NCBI GenBank assembly: GCA_910589195.1
Contig: CAJUTC010000018.1
Coordinates: 1-56,452 of the forward strand
Direction: 5' to 3'
DNA: 56,452 nt
Source: an uncultured Lachnospiraceae bacterium
Lineage (GTDB): Bacteria; Bacillota; Clostridia; Lachnospirales; Lachnospiraceae
Shown piece after piece: positions 7,241 to 16,156 of the stretch (position 1 is its first letter; every line of letters begins with the position of its first letter). The position numbers and the translations under genes are program-made. The notes under the pieces are model-generated. The model worked only from the letters and a program-made list of their open reading frames with translations, ran no database searches and had not been told where the DNA came from.

Positions 7241-9580
7241 ATGGAAGAGAAAAAAACTTCTGAAAATTTTATGATGAAGCTGGCGGCTTTTATTGTAAAT
7301 AAGCGAAAGGCTTTTATTGCGTTGTTTGCCCTGGCCTGTATTTACAGCGCAATTTCGATTCCGAAAGTAGGGGTGGTAAATGATCTGACCGAGTATCTTC
7401 CGGAAAGTACAGAAACCAGGCAGGGACTGGATATTATGAATGCGGAATTTACTACCTTTGGATCGGCAAAGATTCTGGTCAGCAATATTACATACCAGAA
7501 AGCGCTGGACTTATCGAAGGAGCTGGAAGAAATCCGGGGAATTTCCGGCGTATCTTTTTACAATCAGGAGGAAGAGCATAGTGAAGAGGAGAAACTGGAA
7601 AATTATTATAAAGATGCCAGCGCCCTGTTCACACTCACATTTGAGGAGGAAGAGGATACGGAAATTTCCCAGGAGGCCATGATCCAGATCCGAAACGTGC
7701 TGGAGGGATATTCCGCCTATGTGTATACAACGGTAGACAAAGATGACGCGGCTGCCTTGAAGGCGGATATGCAGGTGATCGTGGTAATCGTAATTTTCAT
7801 TATTCTGGTGGTGCTGTTGTTTACTTCCAAAACGTATATGGAGATTGTGATTTTCCTGGCTGTATTTGGAGTGGCCGCATTGCTGAATATGGGTACGAAC
7901 TACTGGTTCGGAGAAATCTCATTTGTAACCAATGCTGTAGGCGCGGTACTCCAGTTGGCTTTAGCCATTGACTACGCGATTATCTTATTCCATCGTTTTA
8001 TGGAGGAGCATGAAACAAAGGAAACCATCGAAGCCATAACCGTAGCGTTAAGCAAGGCGATCCCGGAGATTTCCTCCAGCAGCCTTACCACAGTATCCGG
8101 TATGGTAGCGCTGATGTTTATGCAGTTTGGGATTGGCATGGATTTAGGCAGTGTGCTGACCAAAGCGATTATTATTAGTTTGCTGACCGTATTCCTTTTT
8201 ATGCCGGCGCTGATTGTAATGTTCGCGAAAGCCATTGACCGGACGGTGCACCCGAACTTTGTGCCTGCCATTAATTTTTGGGGAAAGATTGTGGTGAAGA
8301 TCCGCTACATCGGAATGCCTGTATTTTTGGTGGTGGTGGCGGCATCCTGTGTTTATTCCGGGAAATGCCCTTATATTTATGATGTAAACTCCATCGAATC
8401 CAGTAAGAAAAATGAATTTATGGCTTCAAAGGAACGGATCCAGGAAACCTTTGAGGTAACCAATACTATGGCGATCGTGGTTCCAAAAGGGGATTATGAA
8501 AAAGAAGGAAAGATTTTAAAGCGGCTGGAGGCAATGGAAGAGGTGGATACCGCCTTAGGCCTGGCAAATGTGGAAGTCAGTGATGACGGGAATTATATTT
8601 TGGTGGATAAATTAAGCCCCAGGGAATTCTCGGAAGTGGCAGAAGTGGATTTGGATCTGGTGCGGCTTTTGTATCAGTTTTATGCCCTGGAAGAAAAGCA
8701 GTACAGCGCTTTTATGAAAAACCTGGAAGATTACCGGATTTCCATTATTGATATGATTGACTTTATCTACCAGCAAAAGGAGAAGGGCGGCATTGAATTT
8801 GACGATGAGCTGTCAGAAGAGATCGATGATTTATATAAGGCAATCTGCGACGCCAGGGAGCAGTTGGAGGGCCAGGAATATGATCGGCTGGTGTTCGCGT
8901 TAAAAGGCCCGGTAGAAGGGGCGGATACCTTTGCGACGATTGACCGGATCCGGAACCTTGCGCTGGAATATTATGATAAAGTATATGTGGTGGGGGATGC
9001 CACAAGCAATTATGACTTAAGCACCTCTTTCCAGAGGGATAATGTGATTATCAGTGTGCTGACGGCGCTGTTTGTTGGGATTATCCTGTTATTTACCTTC
9101 CAGTCCGCAGGTCTTCCATTCCTGCTGGTTTTGACTATACAGGGAAGCATCTGGATTAATTTTTCCGTTCCCTATCTGACAAACAGTACCATGTATTTCC
9201 TAAGCTATCTGGTGGTCAGCTCTATCCAGATGGGTGCTACCATCGACTACGCCATTGTAATTACCAGCCGTTACCTGGAGCTGAGAAAATCCATGGATGA
9301 CCGGAAAAAGACGGTGGTGGAAGCGCTGAACCAGTCCTTCCCTACGATTATTACCTCAGGAACGATCTTAACCAGCGCCGGGTTTGTAATCGGATATCTG
9401 ACCAATAATGCGGTGATTGCTTCTCTTGGAAAGGTATTGGGACGGGGTACACTGATTTCGATTATTCTGGTTATGACGGTGCTGCCGCAGTTATTGCTGT
9501 TAGGAGATAAGCTAATTGACAAAACAGAACTAACCAAGGCGGGAAAACCAGGCCAGCAAAAGGAGGAGGTGCAGGTATGA
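7241..9580 (+). CDS. RND-superfamily (MMPL/YdfJ-type) exporter
   Basis: A 779-residue membrane transporter with the two-fold repeat of the RND superfamily: one TM helix near residue 25-45, a large extracytoplasmic loop, then a bundle of five helices (about 180-350), and the same again in the second half (large loop about 380-600, helices about 605-765). Both halves keep the helix-4 motif with an acidic residue, LALAIDYAIILFHRF near residue 240 and GATIDYAIVITSRY near 667, which in the family carries protons. The extracytoplasmic loops are acidic. It overlaps the downstream GLUG protein gene by 4 nt (ATGA), so the two are translationally coupled and probably work together. The substrate is unknown; lipids, drugs or peptides are all possible. 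Confidence 0.85.
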   Translation: MEEKKTSENFMMKLAAFIVNKRKAFIALFALACIYSAISIPKVGVVNDLTEYLPESTETRQGLDIMNAEFTTFGSAKILVSNITYQKALDLSKELEEIRGISGVSFYNQEEEHSEEEKLENYYKDASALFTLTFEEEEDTEISQEAMIQIRNVLEGYSAYVYTTVDKDDAAALKADMQVIVVIVIFIILVVLLFTSKTYMEIVIFLAVFGVAALLNMGTNYWFGEISFVTNAVGAVLQLALAIDYAIILFHRFMEEHETKETIEAITVALSKAIPEISSSSLTTVSGMVALMFMQFGIGMDLGSVLTKAIIISLLTVFLFMPALIVMFAKAIDRTVHPNFVPAINFWGKIVVKIRYIGMPVFLVVVAASCVYSGKCPYIYDVNSIESSKKNEFMASKERIQETFEVTNTMAIVVPKGDYEKEGKILKRLEAMEEVDTALGLANVEVSDDGNYILVDKLSPREFSEVAEVDLDLVRLLYQFYALEEKQYSAFMKNLEDYRISIIDMIDFIYQQKEKGGIEFDDELSEEIDDLYKAICDAREQLEGQEYDRLVFALKGPVEGADTFATIDRIRNLALEYYDKVYVVGDATSNYDLSTSFQRDNVIISVLTALFVGIILLFTFQSAGLPFLLVLTIQGSIWINFSVPYLTNSTMYFLSYLVVSSIQMGATIDYAIVITSRYLELRKSMDDRKKTVVEALNQSFPTIITSGTILTSAGFVIGYLTNNAVIASLGKVLGRGTLISIILVMTVLPQLLLLGDKLIDKTELTKAGKPGQQKEEVQV

Positions 9581-12500
9581 GAAAAGGAAATTTGAAAAAG
9601 AGAAGGGGCAAATCCAATTTGGCTCTCCTCCTTGCGGCGTCCCTGGCATTATCTGGCGGGGCAGGACTCAATCTGTATCAGATGGAATGCCTGGCAGCGC
9701 CCGAGGCTGTTGAGGAAACGACCCAGATCCATACGGCAGAGGAGTTTTTACGATTTGCCCAAAACTGTGCATTAGAAACGTATTCAAAAGGGAAGACCTT
9801 TGTTTTAGAAGCAGATTTGAACCTTTTGGGAACGGAATTTGAACCCATCGGAGTGTTTGCCGGAACATTTGATGGTGGCGGCCATAAAATTACGGGTCTA
9901 ACCATTGAGGGAACCGGATCCAGCCTGGGACTATTCCGATATGTGCAGGAAGGGGCGGCAGTAAAAAACCTGAATGTCCAGGGAAGGATTTCACCTAGGG
10001 GAAGCAGGACAAACATCGGAGGGATTGCGGGAACGAACCGGGGAAGGATCGAACACTGCGTATTTTCCGGACAGATCATGGCACAGGAAGCATTAGGGGG
10101 AATTGCTGGCTATAATGAAGAAACAGGAGTAATTACTGGCTGTGAAAACCAGGCATCGTTAACGGGAAATTTAAAAACTGGTGGAATTGCCGGATGGAAT
10201 GAAGGTCTTATTACAGAATGCGTCAACCGGGGCGATGTGAATGCTACCAATGAAGGAGTTTCGGAGGATACGGAAAACCAGTATGTATTGGGAAATATTG
10301 ATCTGGAAGAACGGATCCAGGTTGAGCGGGTCAATGACGCAGGAGGAATCGCAGGCTTATCTTCCGGAACCATCCAGGGCAGCGCTAATTACGGAGCCGT
10401 AGGCTATCCCCATATCGGATATAACCTGGGAGGAATCGCAGGGCGCCAGAACGGCCTGACCGAAGGCTGCGCCAACTACGCAAGGGTTCAGGGAAGAAAA
10501 GACGTAGGCGGGATTGTAGGACAGTTTGAACCATATCTGACAGTTTCTTATGAAGAAGATATGTTTGGAAGCCTGGAGGGGCAGATGGACGCCCTATCAG
10601 ACATGGGGGATTCCTTATCCCGCCTTTTGGAAGAAACAGGGGATACGGCTTCCATGGATTTGGACCAGGTAGACGACCAGCTTGTCAGGATAAAAGAAAT
10701 CGGAAGATCATATAAGGAGCTGTACCGGGATGAGGGGGATCTGCTAAGTGAAGATGCTGGCAATTCCCTGGACAAAATCGAATTTATCCTGGATCATATG
10801 GACGTGGTAGTGGTAGATAAGGATACCAAGCGGCATATCGGATCTGCCAAAAGAACGGCTCAGGAAATAGGAGAGTTAAGGAAACAGCTTAAAACCGGGT
10901 ATGAGGGGGATTTAAGGGATATTCAGGCGCTGAAGCAGTGGCTTCAGGAAAGGCTCCGGAAAATACAGCGGCTAATCCAGTGCGGCCAGGATCTGCAGAC
11001 CGATTTGCTTTACTTGATTGCGCACGCGCCACAAGATGCGGCAGATGGCGTGGAAGATTTTGGGGCGGAGCTGGAAGAGCTGTTTCAGGAGGTAAGCACA
11101 TTAATTGATACCTGCCGTTTTCATGGAGATCAGATCCAGGAAGATTTGGATCAGATGGATGAAGAATTAACATCGGAACTGGATGTGCTTTCTGACGATA
11201 TGCATCTTTTTACTAATAATTTAAAAGACCAAAAGGCCAAGCTGCGGGAGCAAAAAAACCAGATCCAAAATCAGATTGACCAGATGCGCAACACGATTTC
11301 TGACGGTGTGGATCGGGCCAGGGAGGAAAAAGAACTGTTTGAAGACATTTCCGATTTAGAATCGGGAAAGGTTTTGGGCGACGGCATGGTAAGCGGCTGC
11401 ACCAACCAGGGGGCAGTTTCGGCTGATTTCCAGGCAGGTGGAATCGTGGGGATTATCGGCATGGAAACCAGTCTGGATCCGGAACAAGATTTAGAGGCGG
11501 ATACGGAGCGGACGCTGAATGTAAGCCGAAATATAAAGGCCATCGTATTCCAGTGCGCGAATCAGGAAACGGTAACCGTAAAAAATGATTATGCAGGGGG
11601 GATTGTGGGGAAAGCCAATTTAGGAGCCTTGATTCAGAATCAGAATTATGGTGACATTATAGTCGAAGACGGAAATTATGCCGGAGGAATTACAGGAAGC
11701 AGCGCCTATGTGCTTCGTAGGAATTACAATATGTGTAATGTGGATGGTAATGACTACGCAGGCGGTATTGCGGGCTGGGGAACGGATATTCTGGATAACT
11801 ACTCCATGGTTTCTTTCGGCAACCCAGACGGGCAATGGATTGGAAGTATTGCGGGAAGCGCAGATCCGGAAGGAACCATAGAAGGAAATTATTATGTGGA
11901 ACAGGGGATCGGGGCATTAGATGGAATTACGTATGACGGCCAGGCAAAAGGACTTCCCTATGAGCATTTCCGGAGCCTGGAACAGATGCCGGAAGCGTTT
12001 GGCCAATTATCAGTCAGCTTTCTGGTAGAAAATCAGGTGATCAAAACAATTTTATGCAATTATGGAAGCGCGGTTCCACAAAGCGCATTTCCGCTGCTGC
12101 CGAAAAAAGACGGTTATTACTATCAGTGGGAGGAAAAAGATTTATCCTATGTAACAGGGAATGAGAAGGTACACGCAATTTATAAACCATGGAATACCAC
12201 CATCGCGTCTTCTGAGGATAAAATGCCGCTGCTTTTGGCAGAAGCTAATTTCTACCCGGGAACTGTACTGACGGTAGAGGAGGGAACGGGAGAGGGTCTT
12301 ATGCTGCCGGAAGCGTACCAGGAGGGCTATAAGATAGTGAAGGCGTATCAGTATTCCATTACTCAGCCGGAGCAAGTTCCCATGCCCGATCAAATTACGG
12401 TTCATGTATTGGCAGATGGGCATCAAAAGGGTTCGCTGATTGGAATTGCGGAAAATGGTGGAATTCGGATGGCAGACCAGCGTTGGGATGGAAATTATCT

Positions 12501-12924
12501 GGTATTTGAAGCCAATGGGCCAGGGGAATTTGTGATTCTGGAACCAGAGAGGAATTTGGCAATATGGCTTGTTCTCGCTGGGGTGGCCGGAGCCGCTATC
12601 ATCATATGGATCCTAGTTTCTAAAAAAGGTGGGGGAAGCAAAAAGAAACCAGAAAACGGGAATGCGGAGTCTGACCAAAAACATAAAAGACCAAAGAAAG
12701 CCGCTGAGGAAAGCCAGGAAACAAATCAAGAGGCAGCCGAAAAAGAAGAAACAAATCAAGTGGTAGCCAGGAAGGAAGAAACAAATCAAGCAGTAGCCAA
12801 AGAAGAAACAAATGCCGGGAAAACCAAGGATGTTGGGGTGCAAAAAGAGCCTGAAAGTATGGAAGGGGCGGGCAATGATGACAAAGAAGCAGGGGAACCA
12901 GTGGAAGGAAATAGACGAAGATAA
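9577..12924 (+). CDS. GLUG-repeat surface protein with coiled coil and membrane anchor
   Basis: An 1115-residue exported protein. Residues 1-42 form a basic, then hydrophobic signal segment. From about 75 to 320 and again from about 600 to 770 there are many GLUG-type repeats (GGIAG, GGIVG), which fold as beta-helix turns and occur in adhesins and cell-surface enzymes. Between them, residues 325-600 are strongly helical and charged, probably coiled coil. A TM helix, WLVLAGVAGAAIIIWILV (about 993-1010), is followed by a charged cytoplasmic tail with the tandem motif EETNQ. It lies directly behind the RND exporter with a 4-nt overlap and its own AGGAGG. It could be an accessory or wall-spanning partner of the pump; no enzymatic motif was recognised. 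Confidence 0.75.
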   Translation: MRKGNLKKRRGKSNLALLLAASLALSGGAGLNLYQMECLAAPEAVEETTQIHTAEEFLRFAQNCALETYSKGKTFVLEADLNLLGTEFEPIGVFAGTFDGGGHKITGLTIEGTGSSLGLFRYVQEGAAVKNLNVQGRISPRGSRTNIGGIAGTNRGRIEHCVFSGQIMAQEALGGIAGYNEETGVITGCENQASLTGNLKTGGIAGWNEGLITECVNRGDVNATNEGVSEDTENQYVLGNIDLEERIQVERVNDAGGIAGLSSGTIQGSANYGAVGYPHIGYNLGGIAGRQNGLTEGCANYARVQGRKDVGGIVGQFEPYLTVSYEEDMFGSLEGQMDALSDMGDSLSRLLEETGDTASMDLDQVDDQLVRIKEIGRSYKELYRDEGDLLSEDAGNSLDKIEFILDHMDVVVVDKDTKRHIGSAKRTAQEIGELRKQLKTGYEGDLRDIQALKQWLQERLRKIQRLIQCGQDLQTDLLYLIAHAPQDAADGVEDFGAELEELFQEVSTLIDTCRFHGDQIQEDLDQMDEELTSELDVLSDDMHLFTNNLKDQKAKLREQKNQIQNQIDQMRNTISDGVDRAREEKELFEDISDLESGKVLGDGMVSGCTNQGAVSADFQAGGIVGIIGMETSLDPEQDLEADTERTLNVSRNIKAIVFQCANQETVTVKNDYAGGIVGKANLGALIQNQNYGDIIVEDGNYAGGITGSSAYVLRRNYNMCNVDGNDYAGGIAGWGTDILDNYSMVSFGNPDGQWIGSIAGSADPEGTIEGNYYVEQGIGALDGITYDGQAKGLPYEHFRSLEQMPEAFGQLSVSFLVENQVIKTILCNYGSAVPQSAFPLLPKKDGYYYQWEEKDLSYVTGNEKVHAIYKPWNTTIASSEDKMPLLLAEANFYPGTVLTVEEGTGEGLMLPEAYQEGYKIVKAYQYSITQPEQVPMPDQITVHVLADGHQKGSLIGIAENGGIRMADQRWDGNYLVFEANGPGEFVILEPERNLAIWLVLAGVAGAAIIIWILVSKKGGGSKKKPENGNAESDQKHKRPKKAAEESQETNQEAAEKEETNQVVARKEETNQAVAKEETNAGKTKDVGVQKEPESMEGAGNDDKEAGEPVEGNRRR
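12718..12816 (+). repeat. In-frame tandem repeats in the tail of the GLUG protein
   Basis: About three and a half copies of a roughly 30-nt unit beginning GAAACAAATCAA. They encode ETNQ-(V/E)(V/A)A-(R/E)KE units in the charged C-terminal tail. The repeats are imperfect and keep the reading frame, so copy number could vary between strains without breaking the gene. Confidence 0.75.
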
Positions 12925-13147
12925 ATTAACGGTAGCAGAGCGTTGTGTGTACCAAACTAGAAGGCGGGCTTTGGAACTATACCAGAAAGGGAAAAGCGCA
13001 AAAGAGATTTTTATTGCCACCGGAATCAGTCTGACCGCGGCCAGACACTTGTGGAACCGATGTTGTGCCAAGGATCCGGAAACAGGGGAATGCTGTGGCT
13101 ATCAGGCACTGGTTCCGAAGTCAAAAATAAAGCGATTTATCCGTTAA
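12875..13147 (+). CDS. Small helix-turn-helix protein
   Basis: A basic protein of about 90 residues containing a helix-turn-helix-like stretch, AKEIFIATGISLTAARHLWN, and a later cysteine-rich patch with CCGYQALVPKSKIK. The latter resembles the segment that follows the N-terminal DNA-binding domain in some Mu/TnsB-type integrase proteins, but no catalytic DDE domain follows, so it is either a stand-alone DNA-binding protein or a fragment. Translation probably starts at ATG 12875 or 12878, inside the end of the GLUG gene, preceded by GGAAGGGG; the longer in-frame extension to 12812 has no ribosome-binding site. Function unknown. Confidence 0.55.
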   Translation: MMTKKQGNQWKEIDEDKLTVAERCVYQTRRRALELYQKGKSAKEIFIATGISLTAARHLWNRCCAKDPETGECCGYQALVPKSKIKRFIR

Positions 13148-13245
13148 AATGAATCAAAGATTTTAAGAAACCTGCCGATATATAAGAATAAGGACATATA
13201 ACTGGCCTAACAGGCCAAACCAAGATGAAAAGGAAAGGGGAAGCT

Positions 13246-13905
13246 ATGGGGATTGGAAGCATTCATACAAATAATTATCAGTCTATCTTACAGATGCTCC
13301 GGCAGTTAAACAAAACATCCACAAAAGATCCGTTTGGTATTTTTCGCTCGGGTATTCAAAATAACTGGGCTGGTACGGCAAGTGATTCTGATATGGTAGA
13401 GGTGGTGCCCGGATTTTTTTGCAAAAATGATCCGAAAATCATTGCTAATTTCAGAAAGAATTTTGACAAGGACGGGGATCTGATTAATTCTCACGGTGTA
13501 GCCGGTATGGACATTACCGGGAAGGATCCTTCCGAATGGCATAAGATCGTGGAGGTTTCGGAAAAGGGACGGCAAAGTATGTTTGATATGGTAAAACGTG
13601 AGTTTATCCAGGAATATGGAATCGCAAATGGAGATACGACTCAGCGAAGCGAGGTATACGCGGCATATCAAAAAAGCATTCCCAAGGCAGACCGCCTGAC
13701 GGCCACATGGACATTAGGGCAGTACGAAAGGCAATATAATAAAGCTATGTACGAAGCGGTCAGAGCCAGCAATCCTGGCTGGCAGCCAGGCCAGTATTTT
13801 GACGCCAGTGTGTTAGATGGCATAACCAGAGAATCGGTGGAGGCTCGGATTGTACAGACCGGTACGGATTCCTTGGGGCTAAAATCAGTTGACGTAAGGG
13901 CATAA
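13246..13905 (+). CDS. Uncharacterised cytosolic protein
   Basis: A 219-residue protein with no signal peptide, TM helix or motif that I recognise. The N-terminus (SIHTNNYQSILQMLRQL) is followed by a polar, Gly/Asn-rich stretch, then helices rich in Tyr, Gln and Glu from about residue 105 on. ATG 13246 is preferred over 13225 because AGGAAAGGGG sits just before it. It has its own terminator 30 nt downstream. It could be secreted by a leaderless route or be structural, but nothing in the sequence proves it. Confidence 0.7.
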   Translation: MGIGSIHTNNYQSILQMLRQLNKTSTKDPFGIFRSGIQNNWAGTASDSDMVEVVPGFFCKNDPKIIANFRKNFDKDGDLINSHGVAGMDITGKDPSEWHKIVEVSEKGRQSMFDMVKREFIQEYGIANGDTTQRSEVYAAYQKSIPKADRLTATWTLGQYERQYNKAMYEAVRASNPGWQPGQYFDASVLDGITRESVEARIVQTGTDSLGLKSVDVRA

Positions 13906-13934
13906 AAGGGAACAACAGAAACTGAAAAATAAAC

Positions 13935-13973
13935 GGCATCTGAAAGTTTTATGTATTTCGGATGCCTTTTTTT
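13935..13973 (+). terminator. Rho-independent terminator
   Basis: GGCATCTGA (13935-13943) pairs with TCGGATGCC (13958-13966), one G-U pair, followed by seven T residues. It closes the unit containing the uncharacterised gene before the signalling operon. Confidence 0.85.
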
Positions 13974-14021
13974 GATCCTTGATCCATCCGGAAAATGGCG
14001 GCTTCTTTTTTTCGGAACTTC

Positions 14022-14050
14022 TTGTAATTCTTTTCCGAATCACGTAAGAT
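14022..14050 (+). promoter_or_regulatory. Promoter of the signalling operon
   Basis: TTGTAA (14022-14027), a 17-nt spacer and TAAGAT (14045-14050), 47 nt before the first gene of the two-component operon and just after the previous terminator. Confidence 0.5.
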
Positions 14051-14096
14051 AGTAAGGGTAGGAATCCAACGAAAGCATATAACGGTCAGGATCGAT

Positions 14097-15494
14097 ATGG
14101 ATAGAAAGAAACCAAGAAAAACGGATAAAAGGGCAGCAGTCAGACCGGGCCTGATAAAAGAGATTTTGTTAACAGCCGGGCTTATCAGTATTTGCGGATG
14201 CGGAGTCCTGTTTCTCGGTCACATGGGAATGCAAGAAAGATGGTTTCCGTTTCCTTTGGGAACGCTAGAAAGCAGTATGGAAGAGCCTGGGACGAAACAT
14301 TTATATGGGAGCCAGGACAGCCAGAATGGGATGGGCCCAATTACAGTGTTTCAGGAATCCGGAACAAGCGGTTATATGGAAGAGGAACCATCCATCGAGA
14401 TAGGCAGCGGCAACTTCCGGCTCCCCAATCAGGATCCTGGTGAAATCGTTTCGGAAGAAACAGGAGTTTTGGAAATCTGGGGGGAAGAAGAGGAGAGGGA
14501 ATATCAGGCATACCAAAAGCGGCTTTATGGAATCAAGAAGGAATCTCAGATAGAAGAGATGGGGTTTATCCAGATCCGGGAGCATTCCTTTCCAATGGAA
14601 ACAGAGCGGTTTGGCCAGGTATTTTTGATTCCGGCGTTGGATCAAGAGTACCACCGGCTGGCCTTATTTTTGGTGTCACCGGATGGGAATATCTGTTATA
14701 TCACAGACGGTCTGGAAACCAATTACCAGAATAGAGGAATGCTGGGACAGACAAATGAAGGGATAGCGGCTGTATCCTTCCAGGACATGGATCAGGATGG
14801 CCTGACCGATATCATTTTGATTACATTCTGCCAGAATCCGGGAGAGAATGGAAGTAAACGTTATAAAGTAGGAGATGTGCTGTTTCAGGATGCTAACGGC
14901 TTTTACCGTGACTGGCGGCTTTCGGATAAACTGAACCGGTTTCACATGAATAAAAGCGCTAAGTTTGTCCAGTCGTTTGTAACGGATCATTATTCAACAG
15001 AATTTTTGTATACAACCGTTACGTTAGAAGAATTAACAGGTCATGGATTTGCACCCATAGCGGATCAGAGTAGCTGGCAGGATTTTGAAAAGATGGGAAG
15101 GCTCAAAGTGGTTCCAGGTATTTACAAAATGGCGGAGTATTACATTTTTATGGTATATCTGGTGAATGAGCAGGGCTATATTGTCCAAAGCTTCCAGCCC
15201 ATGGGAGATTACGAAAACCTGTATTCTCTCCAAGGAATTAGCTGTTGTGACATTGACGGAGATGGGATGAAAGATCTGGTGATTTTAGGAAATTATAGTT
15301 ATGAAGGTTCCGATGGGGAAATGCTGGTGGTGAAAGATTATTCCGTTTATTATCAGCAGACAGGAGGCTTTAGAGTGGATGATGAGATCAAGGCTGAAAT
15401 CTCCTGCCATGAAGATATGAATATGGAAGAATTGCTTCAACAGGCCTGGGCCTATTGGGGTTGGGGTCTATTCAATGAAAAGGAAGAGAATTAG
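14097..15494 (+). CDS. Membrane-anchored VCBS/FG-GAP-like protein of a two-component operon
   Basis: A 465-residue protein with a basic N-terminus and one hydrophobic segment (about residues 22-44), placing the bulk outside the cell. Two acidic motifs, DMDQDGLTDIILIT and CDIDGDGMKDLVILG, are calcium-binding loops of the FG-GAP/VCBS beta-propeller type. The stretch between the anchor and the propeller is low in complexity. The gene is followed after 2 nt by a response regulator and then by its kinase, so it probably senses or presents an extracellular signal to the kinase. The ligand is unknown. Cys residues in the anchor are not in a convincing lipobox. Confidence 0.65.
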   Translation: MDRKKPRKTDKRAAVRPGLIKEILLTAGLISICGCGVLFLGHMGMQERWFPFPLGTLESSMEEPGTKHLYGSQDSQNGMGPITVFQESGTSGYMEEEPSIEIGSGNFRLPNQDPGEIVSEETGVLEIWGEEEEREYQAYQKRLYGIKKESQIEEMGFIQIREHSFPMETERFGQVFLIPALDQEYHRLALFLVSPDGNICYITDGLETNYQNRGMLGQTNEGIAAVSFQDMDQDGLTDIILITFCQNPGENGSKRYKVGDVLFQDANGFYRDWRLSDKLNRFHMNKSAKFVQSFVTDHYSTEFLYTTVTLEELTGHGFAPIADQSSWQDFEKMGRLKVVPGIYKMAEYYIFMVYLVNEQGYIVQSFQPMGDYENLYSLQGISCCDIDGDGMKDLVILGNYSYEGSDGEMLVVKDYSVYYQQTGGFRVDDEIKAEISCHEDMNMEELLQQAWAYWGWGLFNEKEEN

Positions 15495-15496
15495 GG

Positions 15497-16156
15497 ATGA
15501 TACGCATACTGATAGTGGATGATGAAAAACCAATTTGTGATTTGATTGATTTGCACCTTTGTGCTGCCGGGTATCACTGTACGGCAGTCCAGGACGGGAT
15601 AGAAGCGTTAAGGCAGCTTGATGAAAACCGCTTTGATTTAATTCTTTTGGATGTGATGCTGCCAGGGGTGGATGGTTATGACATTATGGAATATGTCCGG
15701 CCAATAGGAATTCCAGTTATCTTTATTACAGCCAAAGACCAGGTGCGGGATCGGGTAAAGGGATTACGGCTTGGGGCGGACGATTATCTGATAAAGCCGT
15801 TTGAGATGGTGGAACTGGCAGCCAGGGTAGAGGCTGTGCTGCGGCGGTATCATAAGACAGACAGTATTTTAACCGCAGGCGATGTGGTAGTGGATGTGGA
15901 TGGGCGGAAGGTTACAAAAAGTGGCCGTCTGGTAGAGCTGACCAACAAAGAGTTTGGCCTTCTGGTATTGTTTATCCGGAATAAAAATGTAGCGCTGTTT
16001 CGGGAAACGTTATACGAGCAGGTCTGGCAGGGAGAATATACGGCAGACAGCCGTACTCTGGATCTTCATGTCCAACGGCTTAGGAAAAAGCTTGGCTGGG
16101 AACGGCTGCTGGCTGCCGTTTATAAGGTGGGATACCGTTTAGAGGTACCAGAATGA
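15497..16156 (+). CDS. OmpR/PhoB-family response regulator
   Basis: A 219-residue regulator: receiver domain (residues 1-115) with the acidic pair in VDDE, phosphoacceptor Asp in LILLDVMLPG (about residue 52), Thr in FITA and Lys in LIKPFE; then a winged-helix output domain (about 130-218) ending TLDLHVQRLRKKLG and VYKVGYRLE. It is phosphorylated by a partner kinase and binds DNA as a dimer. The next gene, a histidine kinase, overlaps it by 4 nt (ATGA) and is the evident partner. Target promoters are unknown; the operon's own is the first candidate. Confidence 0.93.
   Translation: MIRILIVDDEKPICDLIDLHLCAAGYHCTAVQDGIEALRQLDENRFDLILLDVMLPGVDGYDIMEYVRPIGIPVIFITAKDQVRDRVKGLRLGADDYLIKPFEMVELAARVEAVLRRYHKTDSILTAGDVVVDVDGRKVTKSGRLVELTNKEFGLLVLFIRNKNVALFRETLYEQVWQGEYTADSRTLDLHVQRLRKKLGWERLLAAVYKVGYRLEVPE

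Noticed and set aside
10548..11543. Several - strand open frames inside the GLUG gene
   Set aside because: Ser/Pro-rich translations with no start signals, explained by the codon bias of the real gene.
12613..13071. Open frame of 152 codons on the - strand under the GLUG tail
   Set aside because: The Phe/Leu-rich product is the antisense reading of the Lys/Glu-rich repeats, a typical shadow.
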